Assembly (NCBI GenBank): GCA_035610365.1
Contig: CM069432.1
Coordinates: 167,894,035 to 167,958,034, forward strand
Source of the DNA: Aquatica leii
Lineage: Eukaryota; Arthropoda; Insecta; Coleoptera; Lampyridae
DNA: 64,000 nt
Reading direction: 5' to 3'
The notes below the pieces were generated by a model, which saw nothing but the letters and a program-made list of their open reading frames with translations, did not search any database and was not told the DNA's origin. The position numbers and the translations under genes are program-made. This document shows, piece by piece, positions 12,030 to 24,933 of this stretch (position 1 is the stretch's first letter; each line of letters opens with the position of its first letter).

Positions 12030-13310
12030 TTCGACGCAAGTAGAAAACTGTACCTTCTCTACGACTATGCGACTTATGCAACAATTAACATTTAAAAAAT
12101 TAATCTTAAAATTTTATTATTATTAGGATTATTACTTTTATTATTACTAGATTGTTTCTATTCCATAAATGTATAAATTTTGGGAGGTGTACATGTTAGA
12201 TGATTATCGGTATTCCTACTAACATCTATTATAAATATTATAATATAAAATACACACGATTCCTTCCGGTTTTATTTAAGTAAATATTACACTAATAAAA
12301 ATTATGCACAACAGCAATAAATATTTGGTGTATTTGACGTCGTAAATGACAAGTTATTATAAGGTTGCTAAGGCACCCTTGATTAGTTATTTTTAAAGCA
12401 ATATGGTTTGTCATATTAGCGTGAATTTTCAAAAATCTGAAGATGTGATTATACATCTCGAGTGAAACCAATAAACAGCTAACTCTCAAAAATGAAATGA
12501 TTCCTAAGCTACTAAAATATAGAAGAAAACAACTAACAAAAAACTAAAGAAACCTAAAACAAACGTATAGAACAGAAAGCAACAATTAAAGATTGGAAAA
12601 ACACATTGATAGTGTAGTACAATAAAAATATTACGCATTTAAACATAATGTCTGAGCAATTTAAAATACACAAATAAAATAATATTAGTTGCAAAAGTAT
12701 TATAAAAGCTACAAGTTATGCCAACAAAGCTCAATACAAAATACACTGCGATCATTTAAGTATGTCCAGTCTAAAATTACTTTCCAGAAAGATATCAAAA
12801 GTTTAAAAAAAAAGTTGACTGTATTTCTCAAGAAAATTATGAACAAAACACTTGACTGAAGTAGACATGCATAACAATGAAACGGTTACTAAAAAAAGCA
12901 CAAATGTGGTTAGTTGGTCTAGTTTAAATTTTTGTGTTGAAAACACTTATAGTATGCTTGATTCGAAGGTTCATGTAACGAAACTATAAAACGCTCAGAT
13001 GAAACAAAGCTGGAACTTGCGGTGGTGCCCAATGTCACTCATTTTTTGTATTTTTCGGATGCACTGTTTATTATTATTAAACAAGATATTCCTTATGATT
13101 CGTTTTATATTTTAAAAATATAATAAATTTTAATTTCACTCAGTAGCGCTAAAAAATAGTTATATTAATTGTAGAATTAAATCCGGGCGATATTCCGCCT
13201 TGTACGCTGAAAAAAACGGTACAGTATAGATGAAAATAGCACATAAACAACTTATGGAGCACAAAATTTACTACAAAAAAGTCTGCGGGAGTGTAAAATT
13301 ATATTTAATA
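12030..13310. other. AT-rich stretch, nothing recognised
   Basis: No conserved coding block, tandem repeat or inverted repeat was recognised here. Confidence 0.4.
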
Positions 13311-13315
13311 GTTTA

Positions 13316-13472
13316 AAGGCGGGTTGCACAAAGCAAATCAAAAATGTAACAAATGATTAATTCTGAAATCAATTGTTACATCACGAATAAACGTGGTTTC
13401 ATTGGCTATGTAGCAATTGTTTTGAGAAATAATCAGTTGTTACATTTTTGATGTACTTTGTGCAATCCGCCT
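13316..13472. mobile_element. Harbinger-type MITE
   Basis: A 157-bp unit with near-perfect terminal inverted repeats of about 38 bp. The left reads AAGGCGGGTTGCACAAAG and the reversed right reads AAGGCGGATTGCACAAAG, both continuing to ATCAAAAATGTAACAA. The core GTTGCACAAA is shared with the Harbinger element at 3537-5524, so it is probably a non-autonomous relative. The flanks carry TAA and TTA, which leaves the exact duplication ambiguous. Confidence 0.8.
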
Positions 13473-14804
13473 TTAGAGTTACAGAATTTTAATGTAATGA
13501 GAAAAATTTTTGTGTAACTTTGCACACTTGTATCTTTTAAACTATTAAAGATAATTGTACCCTTCCGCGGACTTTTTTATTGTAAATTTTGTCTTCTATA
13601 AAAATGTTTATGTGGAACTTTCTTCTATCTTGCACCGTTTTAGGGTAATAGTTACAAAGCTACCCTTAACCGCAAAAAAAGCCGAAGTGGTCATCAAAAG
13701 CAACTCGACCGAAACACACATGTTCTACTACACCGATAATTTATGGTCAAATTTTAAAATACGTAAACGAAGTCATAATTTAATAAATCTGGTTTATAAA
13801 GTTTTATAATAAGAAACCATCAGTTATTACTACTTTAAGTCATAAACGATTTTACTGCAAAGTTATCAATATAGGACGAAAGGATGTAAAATAAAGTTTT
13901 AGTAAATTCTGAATGTTGAAATTGTAACAGCTGTCAAGTAATTGTAAAGATTATTAGCGTAAATCTGTTAAGACTAGAGAAATGATTCATGTTAAAGTAA
14001 AGTTTATCTCTTTAATGTTCCTTTATTGTCAGTAGCGCATTTGTTTAATATTAATAGCAGAAAAAATTGTAGAATCGGTAAATTTTTATTTTTTGAAACA
14101 CGCAGCGCCGTCCAGTAGCAAAACGTCGTAACACTTAGAGTAGAAAGAAGCATAACGCCGCTTTCAACAAATTGAGTAAAAAAGGAAAAGCCAATTGGCA
14201 GATTTTGTACTGATAGGGTTCGTGAACATAACCAACCAGAAAAACGCGTTTCAGGTAATAAAGTCAAAATTGCGTACAAAAAGAAGGAGAATTTTAAACA
14301 AAGGTTTTAAAAACTCCGACGCGGTGCAAAAACGAAAAAAGTTTTTCTTTTGACTTGCTTGCAAAAAAGAAGTTGCTGTCGGGTTGTTTTTTTAAGGTAC
14401 TGACAGGTAGGGTTTTCTTTCGTACTCGCGTTTCTTTCACGTACATTTATTATTATTATATTCTTTGAGTGTACGTCTTGTATAAAGTTATTAGTGACAG
14501 GATTAAGCGCCATATGAAAAGGTCAGAAATTAGTTTAATTTATTTAGATATGCGTTTGTAAGTTTTTTATTTTATTATTGTACTAGAGATGCGATGAACT
14601 GTTTAACGGCAGAAAATTATTTAAATTTAATTTTGTCGCTTAAACGAAGTTTTTTGTTTGTTGTAAGCGGAGAGACCAAACCTAATATTTTTTTTTCTTT
14701 GTCTTGCGATATAAATTGTTTATTTAATCATTGAATTATTTATTTATTCCAACTATCAAAGTCTGGCTAAATTTCTGAAAGTTCTACTTTGGTTTTAAAA
14801 TTGA

Positions 14805-15690
14805 TTGTGTCCACAGCAAATTTTACGTTTATCCGAATGCTCTCAACCGTATATAAGCCGGCAGAAAATAACGGTGAGTGGACGTGAATCTCAATTTTTT
14901 GACTCGCATAACATGCTTCTGAGCGCAATAATATTATTTGAGCTTTGCAAAGGTAACTTTTTGCCTTGGAAAAGAGAACCTAAGCGTTACCAACACAACC
15001 CAAATATTTCCCAATACTTGTTGCTTAAACAAAGCTTAGATTTGAGAAAGTTAATAAGTACGGTCATTTACGATATTAAAGCTTTACAACCAAAACTACT
15101 AGTGGAATAGAAAGAATCGTGAACTTATGAGTTTATTGAGCATTTTGTTAACCATTTGAAAAGGTTAGCTCAAAATACCCATTTTTGTGCTTGTCTGGAA
15201 AAATTATCTATAAAAGATGTACCCTCCAGTTTGCAATCATTTCGCACTAAACTATTACATACAACTAAAGTTTTAAATGGGAAACAACAGCCGGGAGTGT
15301 TTGGATTTCGAGTTTTTAATACTAATTCAATTCCGAGCACAATTTCTGTTCTTCTTGGAGAGATAAAAGGCAAACAAATTAAACTACAAAAATGGAAAAA
15401 ACTAGTGACGCCGGTCATGCCATGATGTTTGTTTAAGTGCATGGATTTAAGATATCGGGTTTCTCTTTAGATATGTTACTGGAAGCTATGTTTTATCAGC
15501 GCGCAGCAATTCTTGATAATGAACGATTTCGCTCATAATTTGTATCACAGAAAATTCTCTATTGGCCATTAGTATTGCGATTCATCATCTTGCAAAAATG
15601 GAAGGGTTATGGGAAACAACTCTCAGGCATGTCATGAACAAATGTTAAATACAAACAATTGGTGAATTATTAAACGACCCTATTCTCGTT
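14805..15690 (+). pseudogene. Unrecognised broken reading frame
   Basis: One forward frame stays largely open for nearly 300 codons, interrupted by stops at about 15108, 15120, 15423 and 15468. Composition is richer than the surrounding AT-rich DNA and the predicted protein looks natural: HNMLLSAIILFELCKGNFLP, then LPWKREPKRYQHNP, then EFIEHFVNHLKRLAQ, then PGVFGFRVFNTNSIP. I do not recognise the family. There is no zinc knuckle, helix-turn-helix or DDE motif that I can see. No start codon is secure. It could be a decayed transposon protein, a captured gene, or an exon of a host gene with errors. The antisense frame at 15170-15442 looks less natural. Confidence 0.3.
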
Positions 15691-15699
15691 TAATATGTA

Positions 15700-18600
15700 C
15701 CTAGAATACTAGTTATTTGTGTTTTTTTATTTTTTTATTATTTATGTATGCATTCTTATTCTTGAAAATTGTAATAAATCTTGTTCAATATATTACGTAG
15801 GTAATATTGTGTTTGTTTTCAACACCTTCCGATAATTGCAAGATTTGCAATATCTGTGAATTTTTGTACATAAGCGTTTCTGGCAATTTTGTCAAAAAGC
15901 TTATAAGTTAAACAGTTATTATATGTATTAGTACAAAATGTTAAATTAATTATCTAAGCCAAAACAATTTTTTTAGTAAATTTTGTATATAAATACAAAT
16001 GCAAGCTTAATTTTTTAGTTTTTTAAACTAAACGTTTTAAAATATTAACCAAACATATTTTGAAAAATCGCGCTCAATGTTTCATAAAGACATTTATTCT
16101 GGAAATTTTAAAAAAATTGTTTAAAAAAGAATAATTAAAAAACAATACAGTTTGGTTTTTAAATCACTGAAATTATTTTATATCTGGTATGAATAGGGTA
16201 AAAGTAGTTGGTAGGAGTAAAAACTTCAGTCTTTGCATTTATTTATCTTTGATTCGTCTTACAAACATAACAAGACATAACTGAACTCTAACGTAAATTA
16301 TCTTGTTACTAGAGGAAAAATTGTTTTGTACTCCAAAATTTTTAAATGGATTTGATACATTTTAATGTTTTTAAATAAATAAGTAAAACTAAAATATTAA
16401 TATATTTAAATCTATTTTTGTTATAATTGTGTTATATATTTGGTATGTATCTTTTTTATATTAAGATATCTGAGTAGTTTATTTCTAAAAATGACTATAA
16501 ATCGTTACCATGTGAAGTGTGAACATATTCTAAATACAATTGATTTTGTTTCTTAAATAAAACTTAACACTATTTGTAGAGCTCACTGAAATCATTATCA
16601 CTTTTGAAATCTAAAATGTTCTTTATTATTGGTAATTGAAGTTTAAAGTAACATCAATAAAGTCATAAGTGCACGTCTTTTTTTGTAATAACGTGATTTA
16701 CTTTTTCGTTTCTTTTAGACTTTTTTACATCAATTTTATTTTTATGATACTTTTCTTTTTCTATTTGTTTTTTAAATTACTATTAAAGTTGATTACATAG
16801 TGTATGCCGTTTTCCCACATTTGCGTGTTCCAGTAGTTAGTAGTTCAATTACTAGTACTTGTGATTGGATACAATCGAATTGTCGATTTGCTTTTAGAGA
16901 AAACTACAGCGAGCTTGATTTATCTTATTTCTTTTTTTATACATTTTCTTTTTTTAAAGATAATTGAATAACTTACATACATAATAGAAATAGAAGAAAG
17001 CTTGTAAGCAAATTTTGGCATGATTCTGTAATTTAGTGGTAGGTTCAGTTACACTGCTGCTTTCTCTAACTTTTATAATATTAGTAGGTTCAACTGCGCA
17101 AAACATATTATTTGTAAAGACATGTTAATTTACCCGATGCATTTCCATTTTTTTCAAATTTTTAATCAAAGTTGGTTGTGCAGCAGCTAGCAGATAAACC
17201 TTTCCAAATAAAACCTATTTACTTTTTTTAAAGTTGATTTATTTTTCTTAAACGATTAAAATAGCGTTTACATTTGTTCTATTAAAATTGTTTGTATAGT
17301 AATGTTGATGTAAGAACTAATTAAAAAATGATATCTTTAAAGAAATGTTTTGAAATTTGTTTGTATTGCTGTCATTATTATTATTTTTTCTTGTGATTAA
17401 AGAATGTTTTAGATTGTTTTTTTTTTGGTAACTTCAAACTAAATTTGTTGTTAAGTCAAATAAAAATTCTACGATATAAAGTAATTATCTAATTGTTGCT
17501 CTTATTGCGATGACAATGTTCCCTACTACTTAAACATTCTGTGGTTCTAGATGCTCTTTGGTATTTGCCTTTAACTCTACGCAGAAGAATGTTTTTTTTA
17601 AGTTTAACCGTATTTTCTTTACTACAAAAACAAATAAGACAAAACATCTACAAGTAAAGCACTTCTTGAACTATTTCTCTTTGTTTTAAAAATTTACATG
17701 TCTATTTTTAAGTTGAATTATGATATGAAAACTACAATCAATGGTTTATTATAGAACGGTTGTCTTTGATTATAAATTATCCAAAAATACAGTACACTTC
17801 AACAAGAAAATTTAAACAAACAAAAACAGCCCTAAAAAAGTTGAGTAAGTACTGATGTACTCAACTTTAATTATAAAGAAAAACAGTAGTATCTCAATTA
17901 TATCAGTCTTTGTTAATGTTGTGGTAAATAACTAAATACATTTTTTATTTGAACAAATATAATTACATTTACGTTTAATTATTTAGCAAAAAATGATACA
18001 TTTTAAATATGGAACATACGTAGATACAGAGTTTTACAATAATAAAAAATAATTTAAAACAATTACTAGTTTAATGAAAACAAAAAGCCTAAAAACTGCT
18101 ATTTGGCATAAGTATTATTTAATTTTTTTAATAATGTTTCTTCTTTTGTACATCAAACTATTGTTTTGCTCTATTGTTCTTATTGCTGTAGGAATGCTAA
18201 CAAAGCAATGCGTTAGTTCTTCTTTCGTAGTTTGTTTAATCGTGATATTGTTATAATGAATATACTTATTGTTATACTTGTGTTAGTTGATTTAGTTACC
18301 TTAAGCGTTTTCAGGTGTAAACGAGAATTGTAACATTGTAATCGGCACATAAAAGATGAAGTTAAATCATATCAATTATACACTTACAACTCACTCTCTG
18401 ACGTTCTGAGCTGCTGTTACTTCTTTTGGAGTGATCTAATCACTGTTGGGCGATCACGGCCTGCTACAGGTATAGGTTCTTACCCTAACCAGATTTTATA
18501 AATATTTGCTATTATAATAGTATTTAAATAAGATATTCATTTTTTAGAATCAAAACAATACAGTTTTGATTAAAAGATTAGAAAACAACAAATCACCAAA

Positions 18601-19090
18601 TATGTGACTGTTATTGGGCAAGTGGTGTGTACTACAAACAATCATTAGTTTATCTTTAAATTTCGCCACAATTACTACACTAAAGTACTGGCAATTTTTG
18701 AAATGCGTTACACCATAAAAACCTGTATGAATGTCACAACTTAGTTTTTTAATACTTATTATAAATCGTTTACGTTATATTTTATTTCTATTTTATTTGT
18801 CTTGTCGAAACTGTTAATTTGTATAGGGTATCTTAAACTAACTGATTATGCTTACAGTAGTTCAATATTAAACAATTCCTTAAATAATACCTTTCTGAAA
18901 GACGCAATTTTTAAACGCTAATAATTTAGGAGATTAATGTTTACCATAACGCTACTCTAACTTTTGTAAATTAAATAAAATTGACATTTGGAATTAGCTA
19001 CCGATTTCTTTAGAGTTCAAAGTCACATTATTTAATACAAGAACAGATGTTCACTTAGTTAAAATTCCGATAATAAATACATAGTTGCTT
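15700..19090. other. AT-rich stretch without recognisable genes
   Basis: Low-complexity A- and T-rich DNA. Apart from a hairpin at 17837-17868 nothing stands out. A more GC-rich patch at about 18380-18475 has short open frames on both strands but no motif I trust. Confidence 0.4.
17837..17868. repeat. Short perfect hairpin
   Basis: AAAGTTGAGTA and its exact reverse complement TACTCAACTTT are separated by 10 bases. No gene lies beside it, so no function is inferred. Confidence 0.6.
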
Positions 19091-19093
19091 GTA

Positions 19094-19096
<3 letters not shown>

Positions 19097-19165
<69 letters not shown>
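19097..19165. repeat. (TA)n microsatellite
   Basis: An uninterrupted run of about 34 TA units, the longest in the window. Just to its right (19166-19270) are two related words, ATTACACCGTG and GTAATACCGTG. This recalls the word clusters beside other TA tracts in the window. Confidence 0.95.
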
Positions 19166-19168
<3 letters not shown>

Positions 19169-19270
19169 TGTAGAACAGGCATTATTACACCGTGATATAG
19201 TAGGAATTCACCACATCAACACCATGCGGCAGCGTGTGGAAACTGAGGCGCAGTAATACCGTGCAAATAA

Positions 19271-22200
19271 TTGAACTTGTTATAAACAATTAATTAATTG
19301 TTTATATTAGATAATTATTATATATAAATAATTACAATTACTCAAATTTATCAAAATTACTAAGCAAAAGTGGAAAGCTTTCTTATTTCGAGATATTGAA
19401 AAAAATGTGCTGAATCTAAAACGTTAGTAAAAGCTGTCATATATTTGAGTCCTCTTAAAATGTATATATGTAATGTAATAGATAATTAAAAGTTGTTATG
19501 TGTATTATATACTGCTCTAAACTAACAAAAGCACCATACAGGATAATTGAATCAGTTATTACTGTAGTCACAGTACAAATGGTGAATAAACTGAGTATGA
19601 GATAATGAGATATGGCGTTCACAAATAAGTCATAAGTCGTTACTTTGCTAACACATATAATGATAATTAACCAATATAATCATGATTTAGAATAGGTACC
19701 ACCATTTGAAAATTACTTAAACTATTAATAACTTTCATTATTAAAATTTAATAAATCATAGGTGCTGCAACACATTTTAATTAGCTAATATAATAATGAG
19801 TTTAAATTGAATTGAGACATACATAAACACAAAAATAAAATATATCTTCAATTATTTACTTTTTGGTTGATGTAATATTTACTCAATGTCTATACAGAAG
19901 AATGTCCCAATTGTAAAGATCAATACATTAAAATACTATCGCTCATCATTTCGACTTTAATGTAAATTCCTTAATTTCTAGTATACGTCAAAGTAGATCA
20001 AATAAAGCTTATAGACAAAACTAAGGTTTTGGTAGTATTAATTCATTTATGATCAACAAGAAGTTAACAAATTCATCTGTTATTTATATTTATTCATCCA
20101 AATTTGTACAGTTTAAATTCACAAAACAAACAAAATCAACAAAATATTTATTTGTATTTATACTCTAGTATGTCACCCTTACAACTTCTTGGGAATAAAA
20201 TGGGATGATTTATATAACTTAAATATTACATTATCTATGCTACAAATGCTACACTACAACAAAGGCTCTTATTTAGATGTTCGTCTATATCTTGCAGGTC
20301 AATTGTAAAGCAACCAGTTTACCTACAATAAAAATGATACATTAGATTCAAGCAAAATGAAGGAATAAAAGGTACATATATAAAGTATGTTCAGAAAGAA
20401 TAAAGCTGTAACGTGCGATGAAATCAAAGGCGTCTTAACCCCGTTATGTAATTACAAAACGGAAGAAAGAAGAATCAGAAAGCTTTTTTAACAAATCAAA
20501 CTATTTTTCATGCAGTTTTGACAATAATAGGTACAAGCCAGGTACTCGAAAAACAAAGTTTAGCTTAAGAACTGGTAGGTAAGTTGTAAGACACACCAGA
20601 TACTATTAACACCTATTGTTCAATAATTACACAGCTACCTGACTGTTCTTAAGCAGCAAATTTAAGGCTATAAACGTTAATTTTTGAAAGATGTACAAAG
20701 GCTTAAATTTAAACAAACAACGTGAACTACTTATTCTAAAATTGTAATTGATTTTTAATTTAGATTTGTTAACGTGATGAAATAAATAAATCGTCTTCAT
20801 AATTTATAGTCTTTTGAATGAAGTAATTTTAATATTGATAGCATAGAAAAGTGTAGAGCGTTTCCCATAAATGCTATTCATTTTATGCTTACAATTTTCT
20901 CTGAGTTCTCTTTCATTGTGTCCAAATATTTTCCATCCACACGCGAACTCAATTTGTAATGGCCAATGTCTTTTCTTCCATGTGTTACCGAAAACTTGGA
21001 CGTTTAATTAATTAATGGCTTAGGTTTTGGTCTTACAGGAGTTGTAGAGTTGTGCTTTACCACCTGGTTTTTGATAAACAATCGTACTGACTGTGGTGAT
21101 CGTGTCTTGTATCTAGAATTGGAACCTACAAACTCAAACTAATTAAAAGGTTAATACAAAAAATTAATGAACTCACCAGATGTTTCCTTTTATTTTTTGT
21201 AGGTTTAGAAATGGAATTCTCCAGATGTATAATAGAAGAATGTTTGTACCATGTCTTAAACAAAGGTTTGGCAACAACAAAAGCTTTAGACGAGAAGTTA
21301 TGAAGCTGTAAATTAAAATCTTATCAGTCAAAATTTATCAAAATTTGCAGATTAACAGTTAGCAAATAAGAAAATAGAGTCAACGAAATAACAGTATCAT
21401 GTACAGGCAAAAGTTTCTATTGCATCTAAAGATATCCCAAAAAATAGTAATTTTGGATTTACACAGGAATACGAATTAAAATAATTAAATTATCGTTCTC
21501 TTTAACAAAAAATTAGGAAATGAGCAAAAACTAAGTCAAACCAATTAAACATATAAATTTCTAAAAATTTAGTTTGTATATCACCTAAATAACCCCTGTA
21601 AGTAAAACTTTACATATACAAACTTGCTATACAAAAACGTAACTCCAACATTTTTCGAAATGAACTAAATTTGTCATACCTAACCTAATAGGGTTAGATT
21701 GACATAACTCTCATTTCATACTAAACTTTTTTCATTCTAATTTTGAACTAATGGTCCTTTACTTTAATCTTAATCATATTAACAGGTAAAATACTAACTA
21801 AACTGAATATGAACAGTGCAAGCTAAGGTTGCCTTTAACAATTTCTAAATTTAAACCTAAATTAGGTAATTTGCTGTTTATACTTACTATAATTATAAAT
21901 TAAAAATTCATGTCGTTCAAAATGTTTGAAAAGAACGTCTGCCAAATTTCAACTGTGTGAGTAACAAACAACTGGTTGAATATTTGATTTGAGAAAACTA
22001 AGAAAAGAACAGAATATAAGAATGCTTTATTCTAATTAAAAATAATGCCCATTCAAAAAACAATTTAGCAAATTTTTTTGTTTGGTGATTAAAACCAAAA
22101 CAAATATTCCCAATAGCATCCTGATAAAGATAAATGTGTTACTAAACTGTGAAATATTACTCAAATACAAAAGACGGCAGTGAATTCTTGTTTGTACAAC

Positions 22201-24178
22201 AAAGTACAATTGTACTTATCAAGATACTTTATAGAAAACATTCAGATTTGCTCTATCATCTTAAAAAATGTTAATGTTACTCACTTTATCTAAAATAGGT
22301 TGTGAGGAAAACCATATTTGTCACAACTAGGACACTTGCTTCTACCCGTACTGGCATTCGATCCAAACAAAATTAACACGATAAATAGTTAATAGGATAG
22401 TCATAATGTCGAGCCCTGTATTAAATTGTCCTGACAACCAACCATTGCATAATCTGTAATATGAATAACCTTGCATTAGAATAAGTTTAACGAAAACTTT
22501 TTGACCTACCAATTTGTTTAAATTTGCATCAGATGCTGTCTGGGTTAAAACGTTCTCGACCCTCCAATTTAACAGCACACAATCGAATGGGATCAGGCTT
22601 TCCGTAATATGGTTTTTATGCAAATACCAATCGATTCAATTCTACATGGATTTCTTCTATGAAAGGTCAATTTTGGTTTATTAATTCTACTAAATTGTAA
22701 TTTGAAAAATGTAGCATTTGGTATAAGTGCAGTCGTGTTGGTTCAATGGCCAAACAAAAACCCTTTGCACATTGAAGACATTTCTAAAACAAATTAGAAT
22801 TTATATTATTTATCACATATTACACACGAGAGGAGATTTTAAGCAAGTATAAGTGAAACTGCAGTAACTACATAATTACAATGTGAATATAAAAGCGCGA
22901 CTAAACTGAAATACAATAACATGAATGACTAACAAAAATGGATAATAGTTAAATTAGGTCAAATTAATATGTAATTGTGCATATAAGAGATTTTCTACTT
23001 ACCATTAACTAGTACGTGTTACCTGTGGTATTACACTAGATCGTTATTAAACCATTAATTTAAATATAACTTTTCGGAAACTATCACTGCACAGTGGACA
23101 ATGGTAATTGATAAACTTTCACGACCATTTTACAACTGACAGATCACAGGAAAGATTAGATTTGTGTTTGCAGCGACTCGATTACAAGGTCAACATCTCA
23201 AAGTGCATCATAAGCGCCCAACGAAACAGGAAACGCTAGCCAATAAATAATACAAAGAAATCATTCTAACCTCGCTGTCTTTTTCTACTCTCACTCCTAT
23301 TTTTTTAGTCTCATAATGTAAAAACCAATAACAGTTTTAATATAATTTCTGATTATAATTTAAAATAGGGCAACTAATATTTTAATTTGAATAACAATAA
23401 AAGTTGATTCATAATTTAGTGAAAACCAACGGTGAAAACGCAAACAAAATTATTGTAGTACCTATAAAAACTAACTACACACGTTTTCCAGTTGGTTGTA
23501 ATTTATTTTTTGTACAATACAGTAAAATACAGTTCGTACACAAAAAAGAACCAAAACGAATTCATAAGTTTGAGCTTTCTTAAAAACGTTTTAAATAATG
23601 AATTTGTTACATTACATTCCATTAAGGACCATCTACTTGTTGTTTGTATATGAACAAAGATAAATTTCAAAAGAAAATGTAGTATTTTGTAAGATACGGA
23701 AATTGTGTTTAATTATAAATTTTCATTTGTCTTAATTCCCGTTCGATTAAGCTTTCCCCGCCGCGTTCGCCCGCGCGGGTCTGCAGCGTTGGTGTATATA
23801 CTTATACACGTTAGGGAACTATGCGTATCGGTGTTCTTTAAGCTCGATTCTTCCAACGATTTTATAGAATTTTTCTTCTTTAGAAGGAAAACAAAATAAA
23901 ATTAGAAGGACTGATTCAATGTTAATAACCTTGACTTTCTCAACAGCTGAGTTTCAAACTCCAAGAATAACCGTGTTATAGGATTAGAAAAAATATCAAG
24001 ATCTTTATTCGGAAATAGCTGTTTATTTATGCTTTACCTAAATATATTTGTGGTATTTATGAATAAAATAAAAACAATCTAATATTAATTTTACACGTTT
24101 TGTGCTAAGTTTCGATTATATCTGTTTCATGTTTTTAAGATTTCCTAGTTTTATAAATTTTTCAACTAATTATGAAAC
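19271..24178. other. Long stretch without recognisable genes
   Basis: No transposon protein block was seen over nearly 5 kb. A CpG-dense patch of about 45 bases at 23752-23796 (including CCCCGCCGCGTTCGCCCGCG) stands out from the AT-rich surroundings but gives no recognised product. Confidence 0.4.
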
Positions 24179-24182
24179 AGTT

Positions 24183-24414
24183 CGATGGCCTAGAATCAAT
24201 ACCTCGTACGTCCAAAATGCTAAAATGTTCAAGATTTAAGAAAAATCGAGATATTTTGATGGAGGTATTGCCACAAGCTGATTCGAGCGTTTGTATTAGT
24301 TAAACAAATACGAGGAATTGTCAGTATAGGCAGTCATTTATCTTAAGTATATTGGCGCAAAAATCGATATTTTTGAAAAAAATGGATATACGAGGTATTG
24401 CTTCTAGGCCATCG
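24183..24414. mobile_element. 232-bp MITE with a 4-bp target duplication
   Basis: The ends are inverted repeats: left CGATGGCCTAGAATCAATAC and reversed right CGATGGCCTAGAAGCAATAC, both continuing CTCGTA and TCC for about 31 bases. AGTT flanks it on both sides (24179-24182 and 24415-24418). Nothing inside is coding. A 4-bp duplication that is not TTAA points away from piggyBac and Tc1. Sola or Ginger types are possible, but no family is assigned. Confidence 0.8.
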
Positions 24415-24933
24415 AGTTTTAACTTGCGTCCATACGGTGTGCTCCATACTACGACAATTTTAGTAAAAAGTAACCCTTAAGTATACTAGTCTTTAAGGGT
24501 CAAAATAAAATAGGTCCAACTGAATAAGTTTTTTCTCGGTATATAAACAAAAATAAAGAAAGCGAATGCCGAATTCATTAATTTAGAATTTTCTGTCGGT
24601 GCCTAGTACATAGGTAATTTCAGCCAAATGATAAAAAATAAGTTTCCAAAAATTAAAAAAAATGAAATAAGGAAATATGACGTGCATGGAGTTGATCCTG
24701 TCCACGGATATGATTTCTACATAGTTCTGTGCACATTTTCAAATAGAATACCTACTATAAGACAAAATAATCAACTATAATAAAATTGCTAAAGCTTAGA
24801 AAAATAACATCTGACTACGGATTCAATAATAACAGAAAAAAAAATAAATAAAATAGAATACAATGAAAAAATAATGAACTAATAAAAAAAGTAACAACTG
24901 ATTTATACCAAAAGAAATATTCCTAAACTAAAA

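Noticed and set aside
18380..18475. GC-richer patch with a possible minus-strand exon (GRDRPTVIRSLQKK)
   Set aside because: Faintly like a Tc1 N-terminal part but too short, interrupted, and readable in more than one frame and strand.
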